DNA of 64,000 nucleotides from Endozoicomonas elysicola. GTDB lineage: Bacteria > Pseudomonadota > Gammaproteobacteria > Pseudomonadales > Endozoicomonadaceae. Location: contig NZ_JOJP01000001.1 of NCBI RefSeq assembly GCF_000710775.1, forward strand, positions 2,804,968-2,868,967, written 5' to 3'. The notes under the pieces were generated by a model that made no database searches, had not been told where the DNA came from, and saw nothing but the letters and a program-made list of their open reading frames with translations. Both the position numbers and the translations under genes were made by a program. This document shows, piece by piece, positions 41,915-53,090 of this stretch; positions within the stretch are counted from its first letter, which is position 1; each line of letters opens with the position of its first letter.

Positions 41915-42805
41915 ATGAATGACCTGATTGAAGAACGACTGCATCAACTGGAGCTTTATTGCCGGTATCGCGTTGATCATCAGCTGACGGGTAAATACCG
42001 TTCGGTTTTCAAAGGGCAGGGGCTGGAATTTGATGAAGTCAGGGCCTATGCCCCAGGCGATGATGTCAGGGCAATCGACTGGAATGTCACCGCCCGGTCC
42101 GGTGAAGTGCATATCAAGCGTTACCATGAGGAGCGGGAGCTGAACCTGATAATGGTTGTGGACAGCTCACCCTCGTTTTTCTGGTCAAGCCAGCGGCAAG
42201 GTCGCCATGAAGTGATGTTGCAATTCTGTGCACTCCTTGGTTCAGCTGCACTGGCCAGTAATGACCGGATCGGTGTCGTTCGGTTCAGCGATGGGCTTGA
42301 TGATTACCTGCCACCGTCGAAAGGTAAAAATCAGCTGATGCGTTGCCTCAGCTGTTTAATGAAAGCGCCACGTCAGGTAGCTGAAACGTCGGTAATAGAA
42401 GCGCTGGAGCACCTGAACCGGTTAACACTGAAACGTTCCATTGTCGTTATTATCTCAGATTTTTTTATGCCGGCTGTGACAGAGAAACTGGCTGAGCTGT
42501 CGCGGCATCATGAGTTACTGGCCATTGCCATCGATGATCCCCGTGAGCAGAAGCTGCAGGGTCAAGGCCTGTTCAATCTGCGGGATGCAGAAACCGGTCG
42601 ATCCCGTTGGCTGGACCTTTCTGATAAAAAGCAGCAGGAAACCTATCAGCGGAATATGGTCGATCGAATCCGGTATCGACAGCAGCAGTTTTCAGAATGG
42701 GGTGTCGATATGGTCTGCCATCAGGTTGGTGAAGACCCGGTTGAAACCCTGCTCTCCTATTTTCTGAGTCGCAGGCATCGAGTAGAAGGGGAAACCGGTG
42801 GTTAA
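41915..42805 (+). CDS. DUF58 domain protein of the MoxR-Bat operon
   Basis: A 296-residue protein. FDEVRAYAPGDDVRAIDWNV (about residues 41-60) is the DUF58 signature, followed by a VWA-like part with MVVDSSPSFFW (MIDAS-like). ATG at 41915 comes two bases after the MoxR stop. It is usually cytoplasmic and partners with MoxR. Confidence 0.92.
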   Translation: MNDLIEERLHQLELYCRYRVDHQLTGKYRSVFKGQGLEFDEVRAYAPGDDVRAIDWNVTARSGEVHIKRYHEERELNLIMVVDSSPSFFWSSQRQGRHEVMLQFCALLGSAALASNDRIGVVRFSDGLDDYLPPSKGKNQLMRCLSCLMKAPRQVAETSVIEALEHLNRLTLKRSIVVIISDFFMPAVTEKLAELSRHHELLAIAIDDPREQKLQGQGLFNLRDAETGRSRWLDLSDKKQQETYQRNMVDRIRYRQQQFSEWGVDMVCHQVGEDPVETLLSYFLSRRHRVEGETGG

Positions 42806-43580
42806 TGTTTTCACTGCTCTATTGATGCTGCTGATATTGGGTCTTTCTGATTCCGTCATGGCTTCCGGTCAGGGCGATGTTCAGATTGAGCCGTTTGCTG
42901 GTCAGGTAACGCCGGGGCAGTGGATTGATCTGGTGTATACGATCCGTTATCCGGAAGGGACTGAGTTAAGGTTTGTTCCAGAGAAGCAAATCTGGGGGGA
43001 TTTCAGGTTTGAGAATTTCCACCTTTCTGAATCCCGATGGGAGGATAACAACTGGGCTCAAACTCTGGCCATCAAATTGTCGGCCAACAGCATTGGTCAG
43101 TTTCACTCCCCTGTTATCAAGCTGGACTTATTACAGGGTGACCTTCACTGGCAGGTCAGCAGTCCTGCTGTATCAATACCGGTGATCTCTTCATTTACCA
43201 ACGACAATGTACAGCTACAGGGCATTCTGCCTTTTCCGGAACGCTCTAAGCCCGATACAGAGCGATCATACACATTCCTGATTGCGGTTCTTTGTATTCT
43301 GCTGGTTGCTTTCTGGAGACTACGGTCTGGTAAGAGGGCAGTAGCTGTCAACCCATGGATCACACCAGCGACTCTGGCCGAGAAGGCAGAAACAGCGGGT
43401 GAAATAGACTGGGAAGCGCTAAGGCAGTGGTTAAAAGTGACAACAGGAAGTGACCCGATAGCAAAACTGACCACCCATGAGCCTCTGCTGCACGAATACC
43501 AGTCACTGCGTTTTAACGGCAATGCATCAGCCCGGGATTTCGCCGATTTCTGCTACCGCTGTGAGGAACGATGGAGATGA
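42798..43580 (+). CDS. DUF4381-like membrane protein of the Bat operon
   Basis: A 260-residue protein from GTG, with a signal peptide (ending VMAS), a periplasmic beta-rich domain, one transmembrane helix (SYTFLIAVLCILLVAFW, about residues 157-173) and a cytoplasmic helical tail. It overlaps both neighbours by a few bases. The layout fits the DUF4381 proteins found between DUF58 and VWA genes. Confidence 0.75.
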   Translation: MVNVFTALLMLLILGLSDSVMASGQGDVQIEPFAGQVTPGQWIDLVYTIRYPEGTELRFVPEKQIWGDFRFENFHLSESRWEDNNWAQTLAIKLSANSIGQFHSPVIKLDLLQGDLHWQVSSPAVSIPVISSFTNDNVQLQGILPFPERSKPDTERSYTFLIAVLCILLVAFWRLRSGKRAVAVNPWITPATLAEKAETAGEIDWEALRQWLKVTTGSDPIAKLTTHEPLLHEYQSLRFNGNASARDFADFCYRCEERWR

Positions 43581-44590
43581 TATTTGCCAATCCAGTCGTT
43601 CTGTGGCTTTTGCTGCTGTTGCCGTTGATCGGTATTTATCGCTGGCGGCAGGGCAGTGAGGGGGTGACCTGGTCACATTTACCGCTGGTGGACGACCTGC
43701 CCAAAAGTTACCGGCAGCAATGGCAATGGTTGCCTCTGGCTCTGCAGTTGATGGCGCTTGCTGCATTGATCGTTGCGGCAGCTCAGCCAAGGAAAATCCA
43801 TGTGGCCAGTACCGAAGAGAGAGAAGGTATTGCCATGGCCATTGCATTGGATATGTCGTCTTCCATGAAAATCCGCATGGATATGGCAGGTGAGCGTGTC
43901 AGCCGGTTGAGTGTGGCAAAGAAGGTGTTGGGAGACTTTATTCTGGGTGATGAGGATCAGCTGCCCGGCCGGGATGGGGATCTGATCTCTCTGGTGACTT
44001 TTGCCCGCTTTCCAACGGTTGTCAGCCCATTAACCACTTCCCATGACTCGCTGGTTTTCATGGGTAATCAGATAGAGCCGCCCACCATACCGGGTGAAGA
44101 CGGCACGGCATTTGGTGATGCCACGGCACTGGCGGCCGCTCAGCTCAGTGAATACGAAGAGCACTACAACCTGAAAAACAACGTTGCCAGCAAAGTACTG
44201 ATTTTAATTACCGACGGAGAAAATAATGCGGGACAGTACACGCCAGCCATGGCGGCATCCATGGCCAAAGCCTGGGGAGTGAGGATTTATGCGATCTTCA
44301 TTGGTAATCAGCCCCGGGATTCTGTGGTAGACAGTAACGAGAATACCGACAGAGTGGACTGGATGCTTCAGGCCATGGCGGATCAGACCGGGGGCTTTTA
44401 CCATCGGGTTCACGACTATGACTCTCTGGTCAGGGTCTATCAGGCCATTGATCAGCTGGAAACGTCACGGTTGCAGACACTGACCTATGAGGATCATACA
44501 CCGGCCTTTCAGTTTGTGGTGATTATTGGGCTGCTGTGCCTGATGGCGGCTTCGTTTCTGAGTGCTACCTGGCTGAGGAGGGTGGGGTGA
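43571..44590 (+). CDS. VWA domain membrane protein, BatA-like
   Basis: A 339-residue protein with two N-terminal membrane helices (residues 7-22 and 53-68) and a VWA domain with MIDAS motif DMSSS, a later Thr in SPLTTS and LITDGENNAGQY. A C-terminal helix (FVVIIGLLCLMAASFLSATW) anchors it. It overlaps the previous gene by ten bases. Confidence 0.92.
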   Translation: MEMIFANPVVLWLLLLLPLIGIYRWRQGSEGVTWSHLPLVDDLPKSYRQQWQWLPLALQLMALAALIVAAAQPRKIHVASTEEREGIAMAIALDMSSSMKIRMDMAGERVSRLSVAKKVLGDFILGDEDQLPGRDGDLISLVTFARFPTVVSPLTTSHDSLVFMGNQIEPPTIPGEDGTAFGDATALAAAQLSEYEEHYNLKNNVASKVLILITDGENNAGQYTPAMAASMAKAWGVRIYAIFIGNQPRDSVVDSNENTDRVDWMLQAMADQTGGFYHRVHDYDSLVRVYQAIDQLETSRLQTLTYEDHTPAFQFVVIIGLLCLMAASFLSATWLRRVG

Positions 44591-46320
44591 ACGCTCTCCG
44601 GTTATTAGAGCCCCAGTGGCTGTTATTACTGGCTGTGATTCCTTTGCTGGCGGCACTTGCCGTTTATCAGCATCGGAAAAGGCAGGCTGATCTGGCGCTT
44701 TTCAGTGAACGGGAAGGTGGACAGGTATTGGGTGTGGGGCGGATCGTTATGATAAGCGTTCCTGCTTTTCTGATGGTGCTTGCCCTGGCTAGGCCTGCCT
44801 GGAATCCAGTGCCCAAAGCGGTGGCTGAGCAGGGGCGGGATATGATCTTTCTGCTGGATGTTTCCCGCTCCATGCTGGCAGAAGATGCCAGACCTTACCG
44901 GTTGGAAGCTGCTAAAGCCGCTATAGAGCAGCTGGCTGATAAACCCGGATCGGATCGCTTTGGTCTGGCCGTATTTGCTGGCGTTACCTCCATTCTGTCG
45001 CCGGTTACCAGCGACCGTCTGTTTTTCAGCAATCGGCTTACCGGCGTCAGCACCGACTCGGTGCTTCAGGGGGGAACCAACATTCAGGATGCCCTGTTGA
45101 CGGTGCTCAACAAAATGGTGGACCGGGAATCCGCTGTGAGATCACTGGACCTTGTCCTGATCAGCGATGGTGAAGATCTGGGTGATCAGCCAGAGCAGGC
45201 ATTACAGCTGCTCAATCAGCTGGGCGTGCGTCTGCTGGTGATCGGGCTGGGCGACAGTCAGACCGGTGCCCGTATCCCATTACGACAGGGAGAGGGCTGG
45301 ACCCTGAATCAGGGGGAAGAGCACTGGAGCCGGATGAATGATCAGTGGCTGAAAAGGCTGGCAGCCGGTGCTGATCAGGGGATCTATTTTCCGGTGGGTA
45401 CTGACTGGCTGGATCTGGCGTTAATTATTGATCAGCTTGGCGTGGTCTGGCCGGGTGAGCAGCGAGCCGGTGCTGAGGTGCTTGAATACACAGAAGGTTA
45501 TCCCTGGTTGCTGTATATGGCGCTGATATGGATGTCGGGTTTGATCATGAGTAGGCAGTGGCGTGGAGCTGGAGTGGGCGCTTTTCTGTTTATACTTTTA
45601 TTGTCGTTCAATTCAGAGGTCGAGGCTTCTCAGTCAGAAAGCGAGTTCGCTCCCCATCAGCTGGAGTTACTGGCGGTCGCACTGGTTGATGATAAGCGAT
45701 ACCAGGAAGCCTCTGATATATACCGACAGATTGTGCAAAAGGCTGAAGAGCAACAGCTGGTGGTTACCGCCAATTATAACCTGGCCACTACCCTGATCCT
45801 CGCCGCAGAGTCGCTGGATGCGGCAAGACTGGTTGAAATGGGCACGGAAACCGATCTGGCAGAAGCGATGCAGGAAGGCCTTGAACCTGAGCTTTTTTAC
45901 CAGGAGGCAAGGCGGTTACTGCAGCATGTTCTGGTGTTTGCTCCTGACCACCTGTCCGCCCGTCAGAATCTTGAATGGCTGGTATGGCAGGAACAGCTGC
46001 GGCAGTCACCGCCGGATCCCCAGATGCGTGACCAGCCTTCTGACGAGCCTCCCGAAGAGCAGGAGGGTGAGGATAAGCCTGATCAGAAAAAACAGGAAAG
46101 CCGCGACTCATCCCAGCGTGATAAGAAAGACACGCCTCAGGAAATGGAGCCATCAGATGATGAATCTGACGGCAGAAACAGACAGCACTCTTTCGAGCAG
46201 TTGCAGTGGCCCTCACCTTCAGCCAGTGCTGAAGAGGTTATGGAACAGGCGAGGCAGCGTGAAAGTCTTCAACAGCGTCAGCGTCAGCGTAGTAAGATAC
46301 CTGTTGAACAGGATTGGTAA
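44587..46320 (+). CDS. VWA-TPR membrane protein, BatB/BatC fusion-like
   Basis: A 577-residue protein from GTG at 44587, which overlaps the previous stop (GTGA) and has GAGGAGG upstream. It carries BatB-type helices, VWA MIDAS DVSRS and LISDGEDLGD, a middle membrane helix (GVGAFLFILLLSF), then TPR-like repeats (ALVDDKRYQEASDIYRQIV) and a highly charged low-complexity C-terminus rich in Glu, Gln, Lys and Asp. It combines the roles of separate BatB and BatC proteins. Confidence 0.9.
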   Translation: MNALRLLEPQWLLLLAVIPLLAALAVYQHRKRQADLALFSEREGGQVLGVGRIVMISVPAFLMVLALARPAWNPVPKAVAEQGRDMIFLLDVSRSMLAEDARPYRLEAAKAAIEQLADKPGSDRFGLAVFAGVTSILSPVTSDRLFFSNRLTGVSTDSVLQGGTNIQDALLTVLNKMVDRESAVRSLDLVLISDGEDLGDQPEQALQLLNQLGVRLLVIGLGDSQTGARIPLRQGEGWTLNQGEEHWSRMNDQWLKRLAAGADQGIYFPVGTDWLDLALIIDQLGVVWPGEQRAGAEVLEYTEGYPWLLYMALIWMSGLIMSRQWRGAGVGAFLFILLLSFNSEVEASQSESEFAPHQLELLAVALVDDKRYQEASDIYRQIVQKAEEQQLVVTANYNLATTLILAAESLDAARLVEMGTETDLAEAMQEGLEPELFYQEARRLLQHVLVFAPDHLSARQNLEWLVWQEQLRQSPPDPQMRDQPSDEPPEEQEGEDKPDQKKQESRDSSQRDKKDTPQEMEPSDDESDGRNRQHSFEQLQWPSPSASAEEVMEQARQRESLQQRQRQRSKIPVEQDW

Positions 46321-46350
46321 CGCATACATCAGTTAAAGTGATCACCGGAA

Positions 46351-48219
46351 ATGATGATGTTTTCAGGTTGTTTTTCAGGCGGCTTTTCAGGACAGGTATC
46401 GCAGGCCTTCCCTATGACCCGGTGCATTATCGCATTGCTTTTCTGCTGCGTGGTGTCTTCACCGGTTATGGGCAGCGCTGCCGGGTGGCAACTGGTTCTG
46501 GAGAAACCGGAAGGTGAGTGGTGGCAGGGGCAGCCGGTGGAGGTTTTGCTGGTATCGCTGGCACCCCCACACAGTGGGATGACACTCACTATTGCTGAAA
46601 CGGAACGTTTTATTGTTCTGCAGCGGCCTGCAGTATCGGTTAAAAGGGGAGAGCTGAAAGGTACCGGGTATCCTGTTCAATTGACGCCATTAAACTCGGG
46701 TCGGCTGGCATTACCTGAGTTTTCAATGAAAAGCCATGATGATAAGCGATCGGTGTCGGCTGATGTGCAGGTAAAAGCACCGGAATTGACCGATGAGATG
46801 TCGCTTGATATCACCCGAAGCAGGGGCCGCATTTACCTTGGCCAGAGCATCCGCCTTGGGTTTGAATGGGTGACAACGGTGCCTCTTCAGGCGCTTAAAG
46901 CTGTCAATATTCTGATTCCGGAACTGGCCAGCCCGGTAAACAGGAATATTGCGCCTCATAACGTAAATTCGCAAGATGAAAACAGTATTGGTCTGCCTGT
47001 GGGTGGTCAGCGCATCATGGCTGACTGGCGACATCGTCCTGAGGGGGGGGTCAGTATCCATTTTGAGATCATTATCCAGCCACAGCAGACGGGAACGTTT
47101 CATTTTGATCCGCCAATGCTGCTGGCCAGTATTGACCCGGAAGTGATGGAGTTCAGTCCCCAGGTCTTTCGAGGGATGCCTTATCCAGCACACTTCGATA
47201 ACAATTTTTTTGATCAGGATGATGCTGCGGGCGTCAAACGCTCCCAGCGGGTTATCGCTCTTGGGAAGCCCTATTCTCTGGTTGTTGATGCGCTGCCCCC
47301 TGGTCAACCGGAACACTTCTCAGGTGTGGTAGGGCGACCGGATATTTCACTGGCTATTGATTCTACGGAGGTAGGGCAGGGGGAACGAATGAACGTCAGT
47401 GTTCGTATTCGCCATCCGGATCTTGAGGCGTTTCCCATACCTGACCTGAAAGCGCAGGCAGCGTATCGGCAGGCATTTGATATTGGCAGTAAAACGAGCC
47501 ATTCATCTTACCGTGAAGGGGTCAGGTATGAAGCGCAATACCTGACGCCAAAGCTGACCGAAATCTCTGAGCTGCCTCCCGTCGTGGTTAATTATTTTGA
47601 CCCGATATCCGGCTTTTACCGTGATTACCTGACCGAACCAGTGCCCATCAAGGTTACCCCTTCCCGGCAGTTCAGCCTCACAGACACCAATCTGACGGAT
47701 GGTATTGTCCTTAAGAATCCAGTGAAACTGGACAGCAGTGGGATCTGGGAACATGCCTGGGGTGAACTTGTCCTGTCGGAAAGCGATCCGGTAACTGACT
47801 GGTCTTATCTGCTTTATCTATTGTTGTGTCTTCCGCCGCTGGTGGCTGGTATTTACCTTGCGAGACATTGGTGGCGTTGCAGAGAGGAAAAGCGCGGGAG
47901 AGGATCTTTTGCTGTTTTCGCAAGGCATCTTTGGAAACACCGTGACCCTTATCAGTCGCTGGGTTTGTATCTGAATCGTCGTCTGGGGTTGCCACCCTCA
48001 AAGCTTGCCAAGGATGAGCTCCGGCTTTTGCTCCAGAAGCAGCAGGTGGATAAGGTCTTGGTTGAAAAACTCTGCCAGTGGTTGTCGCAATATCAGGCAC
48101 AATTTCAATCCGGCCATCGAGAGATCAATGATCCACTGCTGACAGCATTGGCAGGTCTTGTGAAATCGCTGGATCGTGCCCTGGGCCATGAAAAGCCAGG
48201 TAAAGGAGTAACAGAATGA
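46351..48219 (+). CDS. BatD-like protein
   Basis: A 622-residue frame. A start at 46414 (MTRCIIALLFCCVVSSPVMG) would give a standard signal peptide, so the true N-terminus may be 21 residues shorter. Large beta-rich periplasmic domains follow, with a transmembrane helix near residues 488-505 (WSYLLYLLLCLPPLVAGIYL) and a cytoplasmic helical tail. Length, topology and operon position fit BatD, linked to aerotolerance in Bacteroides and to envelope complexes elsewhere. Confidence 0.85.
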   Translation: MMMFSGCFSGGFSGQVSQAFPMTRCIIALLFCCVVSSPVMGSAAGWQLVLEKPEGEWWQGQPVEVLLVSLAPPHSGMTLTIAETERFIVLQRPAVSVKRGELKGTGYPVQLTPLNSGRLALPEFSMKSHDDKRSVSADVQVKAPELTDEMSLDITRSRGRIYLGQSIRLGFEWVTTVPLQALKAVNILIPELASPVNRNIAPHNVNSQDENSIGLPVGGQRIMADWRHRPEGGVSIHFEIIIQPQQTGTFHFDPPMLLASIDPEVMEFSPQVFRGMPYPAHFDNNFFDQDDAAGVKRSQRVIALGKPYSLVVDALPPGQPEHFSGVVGRPDISLAIDSTEVGQGERMNVSVRIRHPDLEAFPIPDLKAQAAYRQAFDIGSKTSHSSYREGVRYEAQYLTPKLTEISELPPVVVNYFDPISGFYRDYLTEPVPIKVTPSRQFSLTDTNLTDGIVLKNPVKLDSSGIWEHAWGELVLSESDPVTDWSYLLYLLLCLPPLVAGIYLARHWWRCREEKRGRGSFAVFARHLWKHRDPYQSLGLYLNRRLGLPPSKLAKDELRLLLQKQQVDKVLVEKLCQWLSQYQAQFQSGHREINDPLLTALAGLVKSLDRALGHEKPGKGVTE

Positions 48220-49031
48220 GTCATGGCATGAGTACTAATATCCGTATCTGGCCATTGTTTGTTCTCATGCTGCTGTCGTCAGGAAGCTTTGCCAGTGACA
48301 GTTATATCAAACAGGAACTGGCGCATATTCGAGATCTGCACCAGCAGGCTCTGGAACTCAGTATCAGTCACCCGACCAGGGGAAAGCGGGAACATGTTCG
48401 TGTCGCAGGTATGCTGGAATCATTTTGGGACCATCCTTTGATCGACAAAGGGGCTCTGGCTTACAGTGTTGGCAACAGCTGGTTTCATGCGGGTCGATAC
48501 GGCGAAAGTATTCTCTGGTACCGGCGGGCAGAAGGCTTGGGCTATAACCATGCAGAGCTGGCCCAGAATCTGGATTATGTCCGCAGTAAAAGACTGGATG
48601 AATTGCCGGAAGCTTTTGGCGCTCAGTGGCTATCCGAGATGGACCAGTGGGCTTCACATCCATTATGGGTGCTCCTTTCAGTCGCAGTTTATCTCTGGTT
48701 CTGGTGGCAGCTGGTCAGTTATATCCGAGAGGGAAGGACTCGCAGGCTTTCTCTGGTGTTTTCAACAGTGGCTTTATTCATTGTTGGGTCGGGCTTTGTT
48801 TTCTCCAATATTTATGAGGCCCCTGGTAGCGATGGTGTGATTACCGTGACCAATACCACGGCTCGAAAAGGTCCCGGACTTATTTTTTCTCCAGCTTTTA
48901 CCAGTCCTCTGAACCAAGGGACAGAGGTTATTGTTCTTGAGAAGCAGAAAAACTGGCTGAGGGTTCTGTTAAGTAATGATGCTCAAGTATGGCTACCTGA
49001 AGATTCTCTATCTTTCATTCATTTGAAATGA
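48216..49031 (+). CDS. BatE-like TPR and SH3-type protein
   Basis: A 271-residue protein with a signal peptide (to about residue 27), a TPR-like segment (YSVGNSWFHAGRYGESILWY), two transmembrane helices (about 151-170 and 182-200) and a C-terminal bacterial SH3-like domain (VTNTTARKGPGLIFSPAF ... QVWLPEDSL). It is the last gene of the operon and overlaps the BatD-like stop by four bases. Confidence 0.85.
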   Translation: MSHGMSTNIRIWPLFVLMLLSSGSFASDSYIKQELAHIRDLHQQALELSISHPTRGKREHVRVAGMLESFWDHPLIDKGALAYSVGNSWFHAGRYGESILWYRRAEGLGYNHAELAQNLDYVRSKRLDELPEAFGAQWLSEMDQWASHPLWVLLSVAVYLWFWWQLVSYIREGRTRRLSLVFSTVALFIVGSGFVFSNIYEAPGSDGVITVTNTTARKGPGLIFSPAFTSPLNQGTEVIVLEKQKNWLRVLLSNDAQVWLPEDSLSFIHLK

Positions 49032-49470
49032 ATAGAATAAATTTGAGGTGAAGAGGCTGTAAATAGAGCTGGGTAGTGTTATCTAACACTGTCCGTGATC
49101 AAATAAGTTGTCCTCCTGATTGTCATAAAAGTGTCTTTAAATTTGGCAATATAAGTTTCCGCTTTTTTAACTGGGGTGAAAATATTGTTTTTTTGGTGCT
49201 GGATGTGTAACAGAATGATTTAATATCAGTTTGTTATGAGTTTTTTTCGACAGTCTGAGCGGTGTGGCAGTTAAAAGATCTACAGTATTGAGCTATCTGG
49301 TAGGTTTTTTCTTGGCAAGAAAAGCCAGCGGATTGTGGAGGCCTCACTGGTTATTAAAAAGGCTGAGCGTTAAACCAAGGATTGCTGTTTTTTTGAGGCA
49401 TTTTTATTAATATTTAGTTTGCCGAAAGTTGTCCGGAAATTTTTCAGAAAAAATGTTCGTTTTACAGATA
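49032..49470. other. A/T-rich intergenic region
   Basis: No credible gene. A small palindrome (AGTGTTATCTAACACT near 49075) follows the BatE-like gene and may be its terminator. Several T tracts are present, and nothing resembling the LacI operators was found. Confidence 0.6.
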
Positions 49471-49508
49471 AAAAAAAGGACACTATTCGTATAATGTGTC
49501 CTTTTTTT
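49471..49508. terminator. terminator of tRNA-Leu gene
   Basis: AAAAAAAGGACAC (49471-49483) pairs perfectly with GTGTCCTTTTTTT (49496-49508). It works on either strand and lies 78 bp past the tRNA 3' end on the minus strand. Confidence 0.85.
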
Positions 49509-49585
49509 GAACTCTAGCTCGAAAAGTGCAGTCTTTAATCGTAAATTATATGATCACGTACAAAACTATTCGGCTTGTTCCTATC

Positions 49586-49672
49586 TGGTACCGGTGGGCG
49601 GACTCGAACCGCCACGCCCGCAAAGGCGGGGGATTTTGAATCCCCTATGTCTACCAATTCCATCACACCGGC
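49586..49672 (-). tRNA. tRNA-Leu (anticodon CAA)
   Basis: The minus strand reads GCCGGTGTGATGGAATTGGT for the acceptor and D arm, GGGGATTCAAAATCCCC for the anticodon stem-loop (CAA), a long class II variable arm (CGCCTTTGCGGGCG) and GGTTCGAGTCC in the T arm. The acceptor pairs GCCGGTG with CACCGGT, followed by discriminator A and an encoded CCA. Confidence 0.95.
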
Positions 49673-50014
49673 AGGGTATTTCGATTCGCTGAGCTTATGT
49701 CATCTGTTCGCTGATTTCAAAACTTTTTCTCATCGAGTGAATCGTTGAGATGCTTTGGCGATGTGACCCTTGCTCAAGTGCGGCGAAGTATATCAAAGAG
49801 ATTATTGAGATCAAGCAGTTATTGAACAGAGAGAACAAAAAAGTAAGTTAAGTCCGTAACTGCTCTTGGGATAGCCCTCCTGACACTTCTCTTGTTTTAC
49901 AGTATCCTTTCATGCTTTTTATAACGACTGGTTTTCCTGGTTCTTCCATCGTCTTTTTACCATGAAAGGTGTGGATTACTGATGGAAATGAAGTAATTAA
50001 CCACCGGATTGTCC
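49673..50014. other. intergenic region upstream of queA
   Basis: 342 bp with no credible gene. It must contain the divergent promoters of tRNA-Leu and queA, but no strong -35/-10 pair stood out. Confidence 0.5.
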
Positions 50015-51043
50015 ATGCAAGTCAGTGATTTTGATTTTGATCTGCCCGATGAGCAGATTGCCCGGTTTCCTGCGGAAGACAGAACAGGGAGCCGCCTGCT
50101 GTGCCTTGATGGCAATAGCGGTGAGATTGAGCATCAGCAGTTTTCGGATATAGAAGGCCTTCTTGAGCCGGGTGATCTGCTGGTGCTGAACAATACCCGT
50201 GTTATTCCTGCCCGCATGTATGGGCAAAAGGAGACGGGTGGCAAGATTGAAGTACTGATTGAGCGGGTGGTAGAAGATAACCTGGCACTGGCCCAGGTGC
50301 GGGCCAGTAAGTCGCCAAAGCCTGGCTCTGTCCTATTACTGGCCGATGGTGCAGTTCGGGTTGTGGTAGAAGGGCGTCAGGACTTTTTGTTTATTCTTCG
50401 TTTTGAAACCTCTGTGTTGCCTTTATTGCTCGAACACGGTCATATGCCATTGCCGCCTTATATTGATCGTGAAGACGGTGATAGTGATCGTTTACGCTAT
50501 CAAACTGTTTTTGCCGCAAGGGATGGTGCCGTGGCTGCGCCAACAGCGGGTCTACATTTTGATGAAGCTCTGCTGGCACGCCTTGAGGCGAAAGGTGTCA
50601 GGAAAGCTTTTGTTACGCTTCATGTGGGTTCTGGCACCTACCAGCCGGTTCGGGTCGATCGGATTGAAGACCATGTGATGCATGCCGAGTATATCGAGGT
50701 TTCTGAGGAAGTCTGTCAGGCTGTGCGGGAGACACGTGCTCGAGGTAATCGTGTGGTTGCTGTGGGAACCACGTCGGTCCGAAGTCTTGAGTCTGCCTCT
50801 GCCTCCGGTGAGATTGCGCCATTCCAGGGTGATTCCAAAATTTTTATCTATCCCGGCTATGAGTTTCGCAGTGTGGATTTGATGGTGACTAACTTCCATC
50901 TACCACAGTCCACTTTATTAATGCTGGTCAGTGCTTTCGCCGGACGAGAGCAGGTACTGGATGCTTATAAAGAAGCGGTTGAAAAAAAGTATCGTTTCTT
51001 CAGTTATGGCGATGCCATGCTGTTGGCTCGTAAAACTGATTGA
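50015..51043 (+). CDS. queA: S-adenosylmethionine:tRNA ribosyltransferase-isomerase
   Basis: A 342-residue enzyme of queuosine synthesis. It transfers the ribosyl part of S-adenosylmethionine to preQ1 in tRNA to give epoxyqueuosine. Diagnostic stretches: [20 protein letters not shown] at the N-terminus, [29 protein letters not shown] and [22 protein letters not shown] at 50015 is the usual [14 protein letters not shown] start. It precedes tgt in the conserved queA-tgt-yajC-secDF order. Confidence 0.97.
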   Translation: MQVSDFDFDLPDEQIARFPAEDRTGSRLLCLDGNSGEIEHQQFSDIEGLLEPGDLLVLNNTRVIPARMYGQKETGGKIEVLIERVVEDNLALAQVRASKSPKPGSVLLLADGAVRVVVEGRQDFLFILRFETSVLPLLLEHGHMPLPPYIDREDGDSDRLRYQTVFAARDGAVAAPTAGLHFDEALLARLEAKGVRKAFVTLHVGSGTYQPVRVDRIEDHVMHAEYIEVSEEVCQAVRETRARGNRVVAVGTTSVRSLESASASGEIAPFQGDSKIFIYPGYEFRSVDLMVTNFHLPQSTLLMLVSAFAGREQVLDAYKEAVEKKYRFFSYGDAMLLARKTD

Positions 51044-51209
51044 GAAATCATAGGGTCTGTTGAATAAATTACGCATTCCCTTTCCCTCAGTCGCGCTTCT
51101 GTGCATGGTGGGTTGGGGGTAAACGCGGGATCGAGATCTAAAAGAATCGACATAATGTCCAGCTTATCTTTGCGACTTTGTGTCTTTGTGGTTTTAAAGA
51201 AAGAGCTAA

Positions 51210-52352
<1,143 letters not shown>

Positions 52353-52595
52353 GCCTTTATTCTGGGGCGACTTCATTGCATATGTGGGGTTGATATTGTG
52401 TGGAAAGTCCCCAATAAACAGTTTGTTTGTATCAACCGGATCATCTCTTAAAGGCCGGATACTGTGTTTGGTAGCCTTAATTATTGGGCTGTAGCACTGT
52501 TTTTACCCTCTTTTGATGACAGGACGGGTTCCTGACTGGTTGTTTTTCAGGTAAATTGCTGCGTCAACAGTAATAACTCGATTAGGAGTATAGGA

Positions 52596-52943
52596 ATGAT
52601 TCCATTCATCAGTCAGGCTCAGGCTGCAGCGGAAGGCGGTGCTACAGCTGCTGTCGGTGGCCCGGGTATGATCGGCCAGCTGGTGATGCTGGGTGGTTTT
52701 GTGCTGATTTTCTGGCTGCTGATCTGGCGCCCCCAGAGCAAGCGTGCCAAAGAGCACAAGAATCTGATTTCAGGGCTGACTAAAGGTGATGAAGTCGTAA
52801 CCACTGGCGGTATCCTTGGAAAGGTAAGCAATGTAACTGACGAGTTTGTTACTTTGCAGGTTGCTGACAATATGGAGCTGAACTTCCAGAAGGGCTCCGT
52901 TGCCGCTACTTTGCCGAAAGGTACTATTAAGGCTATTAAGTAA
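52596..52943 (+). CDS. yajC: Sec translocase accessory subunit YajC
   Basis: A 115-residue protein with one membrane helix (MIGQLVMLGGFVLIFWLLIW) followed by the typical RPQSKRAKEHKNLISGLTKG and GDEVVTTGGILGKV. It associates with SecDF. GGAGTATAGGA precedes the ATG. Confidence 0.96.
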   Translation: MIPFISQAQAAAEGGATAAVGGPGMIGQLVMLGGFVLIFWLLIWRPQSKRAKEHKNLISGLTKGDEVVTTGGILGKVSNVTDEFVTLQVADNMELNFQKGSVAATLPKGTIKAIK

Positions 52944-52951
52944 GCCTTGAG

Positions 52952-52980
52952 AAAAGCAGCCTGAACAGGCTGCTTTTTTA
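52952..52980 (+). terminator. terminator between yajC and secD
   Basis: AAAAGCAGCCTG and CAGGCTGCTTTT form a near-perfect stem followed by TTTTTTA. secD probably has read-through or its own promoter in 52981-53090. Confidence 0.85.
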
Positions 52981-53090
52981 ATTGAATGGACTGTGCCATA
53001 TGCCCATAGCCCTGGAAATATTTTTCCCGGCAAAGGCCGTATAACAATGCCGCTATGGCGCTTCACTATTAAATCAGGAACCGGTGAGCC

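Noticed and set aside
42430..42438. GAAACGTTCC in the DUF58 gene
   Set aside because: It is imperfect, lies inside a coding region, and has no -35/-10 context, so it is not counted as an operator.
47093..47102. GGAACGTTTC in the BatD-like gene
   Set aside because: It is a coding-region match without promoter context and with an altered first half-site.
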